Source of the DNA: an uncultured Roseicyclus sp.
GTDB taxonomy: Bacteria > Pseudomonadota > Alphaproteobacteria > Rhodobacterales > Rhodobacteraceae
DNA length: 64,000 nucleotides
Assembly: GCA_947500415.1 (NCBI GenBank)
Contig: CANMRT010000004.1
Coordinates: 416,754-480,753, forward strand
Direction of reading: 5' to 3'
A model generated the notes under the pieces. It searched no databases. It was given only the letters and a program-made list of their open reading frames with translations, and was not told the origin of the DNA. The translations under genes and the position numbers were made by a program. This document shows positions 1 through 7,880 of this stretch, piece after piece (positions within the stretch are counted from its first letter, which is position 1; each line of letters starts with the position of its first letter).

Positions 1-564
1 CCTTCCATCGTCGACGGCTTCCTTCACGAAAGGGTAGCCCAGTAGGTTTTCCAGGCTGACGTGAATGCCTTCTTTTTCCAGAGCGGTTTGTTTGTCTTCG
101 GCATCTTCGATGTCCGCAACACGGTCGTAGCCGGGGCGCAGAGTATCCAGCCATCGGCCAATGAAGCTCTCGGTCTTATCAAAGTCCGGCGCATTGCCTT
201 CGCACATAGCGATGCATCCAGCTACACCGCCGCACTTTGAATGGCCCATGACAAGGATATGTTCTACCTTCAGATGCTTCACCGCGAACTCAACAGCAGC
301 GGCCGTGCCGTGGTGTCGGCCATCAGGGGTGTAGGGAGAGACGAGGTTGGCGATGTTGCGGTGCACGAACAGCTCGCCCGTGCGCTGACCAAAGACGGAG
401 TTGATCGCGACCCGGCTGTCGCAACAGGCGATGACCATGGCGCGGGGGTGCTGACCCTCTTCCGCCAGTTTGCGGAACCATTCTTCGTTTTCCGGGAACC
501 GGGTTTCCTTCCAGTCGCGGTAGCGGTCCAGAAGATAATCGGGCAGGGATTTCACGCGATGCAT
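1..564 (-). CDS. Beta-class carbonic anhydrase, 3' end cut off by the window edge
   Basis: Zinc enzyme interconverting CO2 and bicarbonate in the cytoplasm. The 188 visible codons start MHRVKSLPDY and carry the beta-class zinc site: CCDSR at residues 47-51 (ligand C48 with the Asp-Arg dyad) and HSKCGG further on, which supplies the His and second Cys ligands. The reading frame is still open at base 1, so only the last few tens of residues are missing for a family of about 210-220. It faces away from the gene at 733, with a 168-base divergent intergenic region between them. The family call is firm; the physiological role (pH or carboxylase supply) is not shown by context. Confidence 0.93.
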   Translation of the reverse strand, partial: MHRVKSLPDYLLDRYRDWKETRFPENEEWFRKLAEEGQHPRAMVIACCDSRVAINSVFGQRTGELFVHRNIANLVSPYTPDGRHHGTAAAVEFAVKHLKVEHILVMGHSKCGGVAGCIAMCEGNAPDFDKTESFIGRWLDTLRPGYDRVADIEDAEDKQTALEKEGIHVSLENLLGYPFVKEAVDDGR

Positions 565-732
565 CGGAAGCCTCTTGGTTCGTTTCATTGAATGTTTAAC
601 GGGAATTCCAACTAAATTGCAGCCGCTTTCTGCGCTCGCATAAAGGGTTTCTTCAGCACGTCAGTTCAGTGTGTTCGTTGTTCCCTGATTGGGGACCGTC
701 CTGTGGTGGGGGCGATGTAATGGAGCGAGAGA

Positions 733-1137
733 ATGACAAGGAACCAAGGGGCCGGGGTGGCCCTTGAAGTTGCGGCATTGTCGATGGAGGAACCCGCGCG
801 GTTCGACCCGGAATGCCTTGAAACGCTGTGCCGAAAGATTGGCGAGGTGCGGGCTGAGGCGGAAGTTGCCCTCGCTCTGCATCGCATTTCCGAGGGGCTG
901 CCCAAGCTGCCCGGCCTGCTGAACCGTGATGAGCATGCCTTCCTTCGGGAAGTGGACCAGGTTGCGCGCGACGCGGAAATGATCGGCATGTCGACATTGG
1001 CCCGCGTGGCGCAGTCGGTGCTGGATAACTTCAAGCTGGCCGATCATGTCGCGCTGGCCGCGACCCTTGCCCGCCTTGAACGTGTTGGGGAACGTTCGAT
1101 CCATGCGGTTTGGGATCTGGAGGATCTTTCCGGCTGA
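733..1137 (+). CDS. Conserved hypothetical protein, small and helical
   Basis: I do not recognise this 134-residue protein. It has no signal peptide or membrane segment. It is rich in Ala, Leu, Glu and Arg, consistent with an all-helical fold, and has a Cys pair near residues 28-33 (CLETLCRK). A GGAG-type ribosome site lies just upstream of the ATG, and the gene ends 60 bases before the aminopeptidase gene in the same direction, so the two may be cotranscribed. The regular codon use and Rhodobacteraceae-like composition argue for a real gene. A helical adaptor or phosphotransfer-like role is imaginable but not supported by any motif. Confidence 0.6.
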   Translation: MTRNQGAGVALEVAALSMEEPARFDPECLETLCRKIGEVRAEAEVALALHRISEGLPKLPGLLNRDEHAFLREVDQVARDAEMIGMSTLARVAQSVLDNFKLADHVALAATLARLERVGERSIHAVWDLEDLSG

Positions 1138-1197
1138 TCCCATCTTGCGAAGCGGCCCCTAAACGCTAGGCTGCGCGCACCGAAGAAGGGTGCGAGC

Positions 1198-2577
1198 ATG
1201 TCATTGAAATTTGCCGAAGCGCGGGCGGATGCCCTTCCTGTAACGCTGGTCAACCCAGATACAGTAGAAGACGACCTGTCCCAGCTGACCGATGCGCAAC
1301 GCGCTTGGGCGCAAGCGCACGGGTTTAGCGGGCAATTGGGTCAATCCCTGACGCTGCCGGGCGATGGATTGGCCGGTGCGCTGGTAGGGCGTGGCTCGGC
1401 CAAGGATCGGGCCCGGAAGAGGTTCGCGATAGGTGCAGCCATCGCGGGTTTGCCCGGGGGTTGCTACAGCATCGTGAACATTTCGGATGACCGGGCCGAG
1501 GCGGATGAAATCGCGCTCGGCTATTTGCTGTCGTGCTATCGATTTGATCGGTATCGCAAGCAATCGTCCTCCAAAGCTGAACTGGTCGCGCCGGACGGAT
1601 GTGATGCGGAGCGCCTTGAGCGGATTGCCGACGCTGAGGCGCTCACCCGTGACCTGATCAACACGACCGCTGAGGACATGGGACCCGATGCGTTAGAGGC
1701 CGCGGTACGCGCATTGGCAGGCGCATTCGGGGCTGAGGTTTCGACGGTCGAGGGCGACGCGCTGAAGGAGCAGAACTTTCCATTGATCCACACCGTTGGC
1801 CGCGCAGCCGCAAAAGCGCCGCGACTGATCGAGATGACATGGGGCAGCGAAGGCCCGGCGCTGACCTTGGTGGGAAAGGGCGTGTGTTTCGACACCGGCG
1901 GTCTGAACCTGAAACCCGGCGCGTCGATGGGCTTGATGAAAAAGGACATGGGCGGTGCTGCGAATGTGCTGGGCCTCGCGCGGATGATCATGGGGGGTGG
2001 TATGACCTGTCGCCTACGCGTGTTGATCCCAGCGGTTGAGAACAATGTCGCGGGCAATTCCTTCCGGCCTAGTGACATCTATACGGCTCGCAATGGGCTG
2101 ACGGTGGAGATCAACAACACCGATGCCGAGGGGCGCCTGGTTCTGGCTGATGCGCTGGCCTACGGCGCTGAAGCATCGCCCGATCTGATGATCTGCATGG
2201 CAACGCTGACCGGGGCCGCGCGTGTTGCGGTCGGTCCCGATATTGCGCCTTTCTATACAGATGACGAGGCGCTGGCCGGGACGCTCGCCACCGCCGCCGC
2301 ACAGGTTGCCGACCCGGTTTGGCGACTACCATTCCATGATGCCTACGAGCCGATGGTCGAGCCGGGTATCGCCGACCTGGACAATGCGCCAGCCGGCGGC
2401 ATGGCGGGGTCCATCACCGCAGCCCTTTTCCTGCGCCGCTTTGCCGATGTGCCCCGGTTTGTGCATTTCGACATTTACGGCTGGCAACGCGCCAATGCCC
2501 CGGCGCGCCCGAAAGGGGGCGTTGGCCAAGGCATCCGCGCGTTGTTTGAAGCCCTGCCGGAGGTTCTGAAGCAATGA
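1198..2577 (+). CDS. Leucyl aminopeptidase family protein (peptidase M17)
   Basis: Cytosolic two-metal aminopeptidase that removes N-terminal residues from peptides. The 459 residues contain the family signature NTDAEGR at 307-313 and the metal and catalytic segment around GKGVCFDTGGLNLKPG (about residues 225-240). The length fits the shorter alphaproteobacterial M17 branch. The ribosome site is a GA-rich stretch just before the ATG at 1198. The stop overlaps the start of the NlpC/P60 gene by four bases (ATGA), indicating translational coupling. That pairing suggests joint turnover of short, possibly peptidoglycan-derived, peptides; this last point is inference. Confidence 0.95.
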   Translation: MSLKFAEARADALPVTLVNPDTVEDDLSQLTDAQRAWAQAHGFSGQLGQSLTLPGDGLAGALVGRGSAKDRARKRFAIGAAIAGLPGGCYSIVNISDDRAEADEIALGYLLSCYRFDRYRKQSSSKAELVAPDGCDAERLERIADAEALTRDLINTTAEDMGPDALEAAVRALAGAFGAEVSTVEGDALKEQNFPLIHTVGRAAAKAPRLIEMTWGSEGPALTLVGKGVCFDTGGLNLKPGASMGLMKKDMGGAANVLGLARMIMGGGMTCRLRVLIPAVENNVAGNSFRPSDIYTARNGLTVEINNTDAEGRLVLADALAYGAEASPDLMICMATLTGAARVAVGPDIAPFYTDDEALAGTLATAAAQVADPVWRLPFHDAYEPMVEPGIADLDNAPAGGMAGSITAALFLRRFADVPRFVHFDIYGWQRANAPARPKGGVGQGIRALFEALPEVLKQ

Positions 2578-3410
2578 GCGATCCCCGAACTACTCCGTCC
2601 AATGGCCGTGTCGCCCATGCCTCGCTGAAGGGTGTGGTAGAGGCCGAGCGCTACTCCGAAGGCCGCATGATGATGGTGCAGCAGCCCATCGCCAACATTG
2701 CTGAGCAACCGCGTGGTGCGCGCACCAGTCAGCTGGTGTTTGGCGAACGTTTCATGGTGCTCGACACCGAAGACGGTTTCGCTTTCGGGCAATCCGAGAA
2801 GGACGGCTACGTCGGCTATGTCTTGGCCGGTGCGTTGACCGGGGCTGAGCCTGCGACGCATTGGGTGATCTCACCCGCGACGCATCTCTATCCCAAGGCC
2901 AACCTGAAGGCGCCACCTGACGTGTGTTTGTACTTTGGAAGTCAGGTGAAAGTGGTTGGCGAGAAGGGTTCTTACAAGCGCATCCACACCGGGCATTTCA
3001 TGCCGTCCCAGCATCTGATGCCGATCAAGGCGCGCTTTGCGGATCCGGTTGGTATTGCTGATCTGTTCCTTGGCACGCCCTACCTTTGGGGTGGAACGAG
3101 CCGGTGGGGCATTGATTGCTCGGGCCTTACGCAGGCGTGTCTGTTGGCCTGCGGCATCGACTGTCCGCGTGACAGTGACCAGCAAGAGGCGGCACTGGGG
3201 GAGGATATTTCCGCAGATGAGGCCCTAAAGCGCGGCGATCTGATTTTCTGGAAAGGCCACGTGGGCCTGATGGCCAGCGACCGAATGCTGTTGCACGCCA
3301 ACGCGCATCATATGTCGGTGGCGTATGAGCCGTTGAAGGACGCCGCGGCGCGGATCGAGGCGAGTGAATTTGGCCCGATCACGTCCCGCAAGCGGCTGGC
3401 TTTGGATTAA
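2574..3410 (+). CDS. NlpC/P60 family cysteine peptidase with N-terminal SH3-like region
   Basis: Probable gamma-D-glutamyl-diamino-acid endopeptidase acting on cell-wall peptides. It is a 278-residue protein. Residues about 20-150 look like bacterial SH3-type domains, and the C-terminal NlpC/P60 domain has catalytic C182 (in DCSGLTQ) and H229 (in KGHVGL). No signal peptide is evident, so it may process imported muropeptides inside the cell, in keeping with its four-base overlap with the M17 aminopeptidase upstream. Its TAA stop shares the bases TTAA with the stop of the convergent DUF2794 gene. Confidence 0.9.
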   Translation: MSDPRTTPSNGRVAHASLKGVVEAERYSEGRMMMVQQPIANIAEQPRGARTSQLVFGERFMVLDTEDGFAFGQSEKDGYVGYVLAGALTGAEPATHWVISPATHLYPKANLKAPPDVCLYFGSQVKVVGEKGSYKRIHTGHFMPSQHLMPIKARFADPVGIADLFLGTPYLWGGTSRWGIDCSGLTQACLLACGIDCPRDSDQQEAALGEDISADEALKRGDLIFWKGHVGLMASDRMLLHANAHHMSVAYEPLKDAAARIEASEFGPITSRKRLALD

Positions 3411-3793
3411 TCGACCGCGCGGATCAGTTTGCGTTCCAGAACACGAAGTACGGTCTTCAGGTCGTGCCCTCGTTTGAGGATGCGCCCGTCCATGCCTATG
3501 ACGGCATATTCCCCCTGCTTTTCGCGCAGCTTTGGGCGTTTTTCGATCCGATAGAGCGGGTTCTCAGCGGTTCGTCGAAAGATCGAGAAGACAGCGACAT
3601 CGCTTAGATGGCTGATCCCGTAGTCTCGCCATTCGCCTGCCGCGACCATGCGCCCGTAGAGGCCCATGATCGGCCCCAACTCCGTGCGATGAAACGCGAT
3701 CTGATTTTGGGAAGAGGACGGCCCCGTGGGCTGGAAGTGCATCACCATGAAAGGATGGTGGGGGGAAGGGGAAGGCGGGTCAAGCGACATCAT
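3407..3793 (-). CDS. DUF2794 family protein
   Basis: Cytosolic protein of 128 residues matching DUF2794, a family of unknown function found in alphaproteobacteria. The recognisable core is LYGRMVAAGEWRDYGI, then VFSIFRR, then PLYRIEKRPKL and ILKRGHDLKTVLRVLERKL at the C-terminus. The first 20 residues are Pro/Ser-rich and poorly conserved in appearance; an internal Met at about residue 16 could be the true start. The gene converges on the NlpC/P60 gene and shares its stop codon bases with it. No function can be read from context. Confidence 0.85.
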   Translation of the reverse strand: MMSLDPPSPSPHHPFMVMHFQPTGPSSSQNQIAFHRTELGPIMGLYGRMVAAGEWRDYGISHLSDVAVFSIFRRTAENPLYRIEKRPKLREKQGEYAVIGMDGRILKRGHDLKTVLRVLERKLIRAVD

Positions 3794-3832
3794 CGGCCGT
3801 GACCCCCCGCAACGCTGTGGAAAGGTGTTTCG

Positions 3833-4276
3833 TTACTGTTCTTCAGCAGTTGCCGCCAAAGTCGCGCCCGTGCTGCCGATGTAGACGACCATGACAACGG
3901 CAGGGACATCGCCATTGTTGCTTCCGGTATGGGGCCAGTTGACGGCCTCAAGCATGACATCGCCGGGATTGTAAGTTCGCAGCCCTTCGGATCCGTAGTC
4001 GATGGTCAGGCTACCGCTCTGGAAGTAGGCAAACATCGGAACGCCGTGGATGTGCCATCCGGTTTGCGCACCGGGTTCGACGGTGATGACCTCAACAGTT
4101 ATTTCGGCTTCTCCATCGGGATAGACAATCTGTTGGCCAATAACGTCTTCAGAGTCGCGGAGGATGACATTGGCTGTGATGTCAGGATGCGCTTCACCGG
4201 TTGGGGTTGAAGGATGAGCATGGGGCGCTGTCGCCAGACCGGAGATAGCAAGGGCGAGAAGGCTGGTTCGGATCAT
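3833..4276 (-). CDS. Secreted single-domain cupin protein
   Basis: Small beta-barrel protein of 147 residues with an N-terminal signal peptide (MIRTSLLALAISGLA, cleavage near AHA). The cupin motifs are GWHIHGVPMFAYFQSG (metal-binding His pair, then Phe/Tyr) and a second set around AVNWPHTGSN. The chosen start gives the signal peptide and has an AGAGG ribosome site six bases upstream; a longer frame back to 4366 lacks both. The substrate is unknown. A periplasmic metal-dependent dioxygenase or sensor-type cupin is possible. It lies downstream of ilvE but beyond the ilvE terminator, so it is probably transcribed independently. Confidence 0.85.
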   Translation of the reverse strand: MIRTSLLALAISGLATAPHAHPSTPTGEAHPDITANVILRDSEDVIGQQIVYPDGEAEITVEVITVEPGAQTGWHIHGVPMFAYFQSGSLTIDYGSEGLRTYNPGDVMLEAVNWPHTGSNNGDVPAVVMVVYIGSTGATLAATAEEQ

Positions 4277-4371
4277 ATGAGCCTCTTGGGCAAGAGCGAG
4301 GGGGCGGGCCCTTTGGGCCCATGCGAAGGGGTCGCGCCCCCTGTGTAGAATGGCGATTCCGATCACGAAAA

Positions 4372-4406
4372 GAAAAACGGCGCGCCTGCTTTCGCAAGGC
4401 GCGCCG
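4372..4406 (-). terminator. Rho-independent terminator of ilvE
   Basis: A nine-base inverted repeat CGGCGCGCC (4378-4386) / GGCGCGCCG (4398-4406) is flanked on its left by A-rich sequence (4372-4376). Read on the minus strand this is a GC hairpin followed by a T-tract, 25 bases past the ilvE stop. Confidence 0.85.
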
Positions 4407-4431
4407 CTGTTGCAATTCGGTTGACCCTAGC

Positions 4432-5301
4432 TCAGGCGCGAACCAGATCCTCGTAGCTCTGTGCGATATCGCGGGTCATCGCGCCGACTTCGAAGTTGTA
4501 GTCGCCGATTTGGCCCACGGGCGTGACTTCAGCCGCCGTGCCGGTCAGCCAGCATTGCTCGAAGCTTTCAAGCTCTTCAGGCATGATGTGGCGTTCGTGG
4601 ACTTTCACCTGTTTGCTTTCCAGCATTCCGATGACCGTCTGGCGGGTGATGCCGTTCAGGAAGCAATCAGGTTTGGGCGTGTGAACCTCGCCGTCTTTGA
4701 CGAAGAAGATGTTCGCGCCCGTCGCCTCGGCCACGTAGTTGCGGTAGTCCATGAAGAGCGCGTCCGAGCAGCCTTTGGCCTCTGCCGCGTGCTTGGAGGT
4801 CGTGCAGATCATATACAAACCAGCGGCCTTGGCGTGGACCGGGATCGTTTCAGGCGAAGGGCGCTTCCACTTGGAGATGTCGAGCTTCGCGCCCTTCATC
4901 TTGGCGTCGCCATAGTAGCTGCCCCATTCCCACGCGGCGATAGCGAGCCGGACCGGGTTCTTGGCTGAGCTGACACCCATATCCTCACCCGCACCACGCC
5001 AGGCAACGGCGCGCACGTAGGCGTCGGTCAGGCCATTTGCCTTCATCACCTCGTATTTCGCGGCTTCGATCTCATCCACCGTGTAGGGGATCTCGAAATC
5101 GATGCATTTTGCCGAGTAATGCAGACGCTCTGAATGGCGACGGCTCTCAAAGATCTTGCCGTTGTAGGCGCGCTCACCCTCGAACACGGACGACGCGTAA
5201 TGCATCGCGTGGGTCAGGAGGTGTACGTTGGCATCGCGCCAATCAATCAGCTTGCCGTCCATCCAGATTTGACCGTCACGGTCATCATAGGCTCCAGCCA
5301 T
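4432..5301 (-). CDS. ilvE: Branched-chain amino acid aminotransferase
   Basis: PLP enzyme of fold class IV that transfers amino groups between glutamate and the keto acids of Val, Leu and Ile. It is a 289-residue protein. The Schiff-base lysine is K158 in IPVHAKAAGLY, and typical features include FEGERAYNG near the N-terminus, YVAEATGANIFF, and GITRQTVI. It has its own terminator and is divergent from petP across 188 bases. That region holds a repeated 12-base motif that could be an operator. A D-amino-acid transaminase is less likely given the branched-chain type substrate-loop sequence. Confidence 0.95.
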   Translation of the reverse strand: MAGAYDDRDGQIWMDGKLIDWRDANVHLLTHAMHYASSVFEGERAYNGKIFESRRHSERLHYSAKCIDFEIPYTVDEIEAAKYEVMKANGLTDAYVRAVAWRGAGEDMGVSSAKNPVRLAIAAWEWGSYYGDAKMKGAKLDISKWKRPSPETIPVHAKAAGLYMICTTSKHAAEAKGCSDALFMDYRNYVAEATGANIFFVKDGEVHTPKPDCFLNGITRQTVIGMLESKQVKVHERHIMPEELESFEQCWLTGTAAEVTPVGQIGDYNFEVGAMTRDIAQSYEDLVRA

Positions 5302-5356
5302 GGTCCCTTCCTTTCCTCACATTAACCCGCTTCCACTCGGGCATCGTTTCCAAATG

Positions 5357-5400
5357 TTGCGCAAGATGGGTCCGCTTCGGACATAAAATTACGCAAAATG
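5357..5400. repeat. Two direct copies of a 12-base motif between ilvE and petP
   Basis: TTGCGCAAGATG (5357-5368) and TTACGCAAAATG (5389-5400) match at ten of twelve bases and start 32 bases apart, close to three helical turns. The first copy lies 56 bases from the ilvE start. A regulator-binding role is inferred from position and spacing only. Confidence 0.45.
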
Positions 5401-5440
5401 CCAGTTTGGCTACCAATTGATTCTTGGAAAGTCAACAAGG

Positions 5441-5460
5441 CTGACATAAACTGACCTAAA
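5441..5460 (+). promoter_or_regulatory. Tandem ten-base repeats upstream of petP
   Basis: CTGACATAAA (5441-5450) is followed at once by CTGACCTAAA (5451-5460), 30 bases before the petP ATG. Tandem repeats with about one helical turn per unit are the usual target of OmpR/PhoB-type response regulators. PetR, encoded just downstream, is of this type. Binding is inferred, not shown. Confidence 0.5.
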
Positions 5461-5490
5461 CCGGCTGAACCGGTCAAGGAGGGGACAGAT

Positions 5491-6003
5491 ATGGCCGATC
5501 GCGGCGGTTCCGGGGCGATCACGCGCGGGGATACCCTGCTGTTCCTGACGGATGATCAGCTGCGTCGAGGCATTGAAGCGATGTTTTTCGCCTATCGCGG
5601 GTTTACCGCCGATCCGGACCGTATCCTGACCGAGAAGGGCTATGGCCGCGCCCATCACCGTGCTGTCCACTTTATCAACCGCACGCCAGGGACGACCGTA
5701 AACAACCTTTTGTCCATCTTAGGCGTCACGAAGCAGTCGCTGAACCGCGTGTTGCGGACGTTGGTGGATGACGGTCTGGTTGAGGCACGGGTAGGCATCC
5801 GGGACAAACGCGAGCGTCACCTTCATCTGACAGAAGAGGGCAAGGCGTTGGAACAGGCCCTGTCCGAGGCACAACGCAACCGGATGCGCGCCGCCTTTCG
5901 CAACGCTGGACCCGAAGCCGTGCAAGGCTTTCGCGCAGTGTTGGAAGAGATGATGGACCCCGAGATGCGCCGACAGTACCTTGACGGTGTGGAACAGGGA
6001 TAA
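5491..6003 (+). CDS. petP: MarR-family transcriptional regulator (PetP-type)
   Basis: DNA-binding winged-helix regulator of 170 residues. The winged helix spans about residues 60-120, with recognition-helix region SILGVTKQSLNRVLRTLVDDGLV and wing RDKRERHLHLTEEG. An AAGGAGG-type ribosome site stands ahead of the ATG. Three bases separate it from petR. The MarR-OmpR order is that of the Rhodobacter capsulatus petP-petR pair, which lies beside the cytochrome bc1 genes in that species; no bc1 genes are in this window. Symbol assigned from this gene order and family, not from sequence comparison. Confidence 0.8.
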   Translation: MADRGGSGAITRGDTLLFLTDDQLRRGIEAMFFAYRGFTADPDRILTEKGYGRAHHRAVHFINRTPGTTVNNLLSILGVTKQSLNRVLRTLVDDGLVEARVGIRDKRERHLHLTEEGKALEQALSEAQRNRMRAAFRNAGPEAVQGFRAVLEEMMDPEMRRQYLDGVEQG

Positions 6004-6006
6004 GCC

Positions 6007-6714
6007 ATGGAAATTGAGGCACATCTTCTGATCGTCGATGACGACGAACGCATCCGGCAGCTTCTGCAGAAGTTCCTGATGCGCAATGGGTTCATGGCGT
6101 CCGGTGCGCGGGACGCGGCCCACGCGCGCAAGTTGTTGGATGGGCTGAGTTTCGACCTGATCGTTTTGGACGTGATGATGCCGGGCGAAGATGGGTTGAG
6201 CCTGTGCCGCGACATCCGCGCGACGGCTGCAACGCCGATCCTGTTGCTAACCGCCAAAGGAGAGGCCGATGACCGGATCGAGGGGTTGGAGGCCGGCGCT
6301 GACGATTACCTCGCCAAGCCGTTCGAGCCCAAAGAGCTGTTGCTGCGGATCAATGCGATCCTGCGCCGGATGCCGATCCCGGCCGAGGAAAGCACGGTAC
6401 CGCAAGTGCTTCACCTTGGGCCGATCCGCTATGACATCGAACGGGGTGAGATGTTTCAGGGCCAAGACCCCGTGCGCTTGACCGCGACCGAAGCTGCCCT
6501 GATGCGTATCTTCTCGCACCAGCCGGGTGAGGCTATCACGCGGGCGGATCTGGTGAGCCTGCTCAACCGCGACAAGGTTGGCGGCGATCCGGTGCAGGAA
6601 CGTGCGGTTGATGTGCAAATCACCCGCCTGCGCCGCAAGATTGAAGTGAACCCGAAACAGCCGCGTTACTTGCAGACGGTGCGTGGCGCGGGGTACATGC
6701 TCGCCCCTGATTGA
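6007..6714 (+). CDS. petR: OmpR-family response regulator (PetR-type)
   Basis: Two-domain response regulator of 235 residues. The receiver domain (about 5-120) has the acidic pocket at 11-13, phospho-acceptor D55 in VLDVMMPG and K104 in LAKPFEP. The C-terminal winged helix (about 140-233) ends with the usual RGAGYML wing. In R. capsulatus the homologous PetR is needed for photosynthetic and respiratory growth. No sensor kinase lies beside it here, so its phosphodonor is unknown. It is transcribed with petP and probably with the downstream deacetylase, xseB, ispA and dxs, since gaps are only a few bases. Confidence 0.85.
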   Translation: MEIEAHLLIVDDDERIRQLLQKFLMRNGFMASGARDAAHARKLLDGLSFDLIVLDVMMPGEDGLSLCRDIRATAATPILLLTAKGEADDRIEGLEAGADDYLAKPFEPKELLLRINAILRRMPIPAEESTVPQVLHLGPIRYDIERGEMFQGQDPVRLTATEAALMRIFSHQPGEAITRADLVSLLNRDKVGGDPVQERAVDVQITRLRRKIEVNPKQPRYLQTVRGAGYMLAPD

Positions 6715-6721
6715 GGCCCCC

Positions 6722-7633
6722 ATGCTGATTGTGAACAACCCTTCCGGCCTTCGGCACGAGATGCCCGAGGGCCACCCCGAACGCATCGCACGTTTGGAGA
6801 CGGTGTTTGCCGTTCTCGCCGACGTCGATGCGCTGCGCGAAGAGGCCCCCGAAGCGAGTGAAGACGACATCGCACTGTGTCATCCGCAGGACTACATCGA
6901 TGCGATGCGGGAGGCGCAGCCCACCACCGGCATGGTGCAGATCGACGCTGATACCAGCGCCTCGCCCGGCACGTGGGAGGCCGCGTTGCGCGGTGTTGGT
7001 GGCTGTCTTTTGGCCGTCGATCGGGTGCTGTCCGGTGCCCACAAGCGGGCTTTCGTTGCCACGCGCCCGCCGGGCCACCACGCTGAGAAGACCCGCGCCA
7101 TGGGGTTTTGCCTGTTCGGCAACATCGCCATTGCAGCGCAACATGCTTTGGATCGGCACGGGTTGGAGCGTGTCGCGGTGGTCGATTTCGACGTCCACCA
7201 TGGCAATGGCACACAGGATCTTCTTTGGGACGAGCCGCGTACGCTGTTCATCAGTTCGCACCAGATGCCGCTCTATCCCGGATCGGGTGCCGTGCATGAA
7301 ACCGGCGCTTCGGACAATGTGATGAACCTGCCCTTGCCACCGGGGTCCGACGGCCTTGCCATGCGGTCGCGCTACGAGTCCCACGTTTTCCCCCGCTTGC
7401 GTGAATTCGACCCGGACTTGATCCTGATCTCCGCAGGCTTCGATGCCCACACACGCGACCCCCTTGCGAACCTTCTATGGGAGGACGAGGATTTCGCCTG
7501 GGTCACGCGGGAACTGGTGAAAGTGGCCGAAGAGGTATGCGACGGGCGCGTGGTCTCGACACTCGAAGGTGGCTATGATCTGGAAGGATTGGGCGGCGGT
7601 GTGCTGGCCCATGTGACGGAGTTGGAGGACTAA
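6722..7633 (+). CDS. Histone deacetylase family protein (class II type)
   Basis: Zinc-dependent amidohydrolase of the HDAC/acetylpolyamine amidohydrolase superfamily, 303 residues. The fold is marked by RPPGHHAEKTRAMGFC (catalytic His pair), VVDFDVHHGNGTQ (zinc Asp and His) and ISAGFDAH (second zinc Asp). The start at 6722 sits seven bases after the petR stop; an in-frame start inside petR at 6683 would add residues unlike the family. The substrate is probably an acetylated protein lysine or small molecule. It ends one base before xseB. Confidence 0.93.
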   Translation: MLIVNNPSGLRHEMPEGHPERIARLETVFAVLADVDALREEAPEASEDDIALCHPQDYIDAMREAQPTTGMVQIDADTSASPGTWEAALRGVGGCLLAVDRVLSGAHKRAFVATRPPGHHAEKTRAMGFCLFGNIAIAAQHALDRHGLERVAVVDFDVHHGNGTQDLLWDEPRTLFISSHQMPLYPGSGAVHETGASDNVMNLPLPPGSDGLAMRSRYESHVFPRLREFDPDLILISAGFDAHTRDPLANLLWEDEDFAWVTRELVKVAEEVCDGRVVSTLEGGYDLEGLGGGVLAHVTELED

Positions 7634-7634
7634 G

Positions 7635-7877
7635 ATGGCGGACACCCCAATCGAAGAGATGAGCTTCGAAGATGCGATCCGCGAGTTGGAGCAGGTTGTC
7701 ACGCAACTCGATCGCGGCGAAGTCGCGCTGGAGGATTCCATCAAGCTCTACGAACGCGGCGCGGCGCTGAAGGCGCGGTGTGAGGCCAAGCTGAAGGAGG
7801 CTGAGGAAAAGGTCGCACAGATCACCCTTGATGCGAATGGTGAAGCGACCGGGTCCAGTCCCGTTGAGGGTCTGTAA
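7635..7877 (+). CDS. xseB: Exodeoxyribonuclease VII small subunit
   Basis: Eighty-residue partner of the XseA nuclease, which degrades single-stranded DNA. The family core is present: FEDAIRELEQVVTQLDRGEV followed by ALEDSIKLYERGAALKARCE, forming the two-helix small subunit. XseA is not in the window. The gene is tightly packed between the deacetylase and ispA, the common xseB-ispA-dxs order of alphaproteobacteria. Confidence 0.95.
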   Translation: MADTPIEEMSFEDAIRELEQVVTQLDRGEVALEDSIKLYERGAALKARCEAKLKEAEEKVAQITLDANGEATGSSPVEGL

Positions 7878-7880
7878 CGC

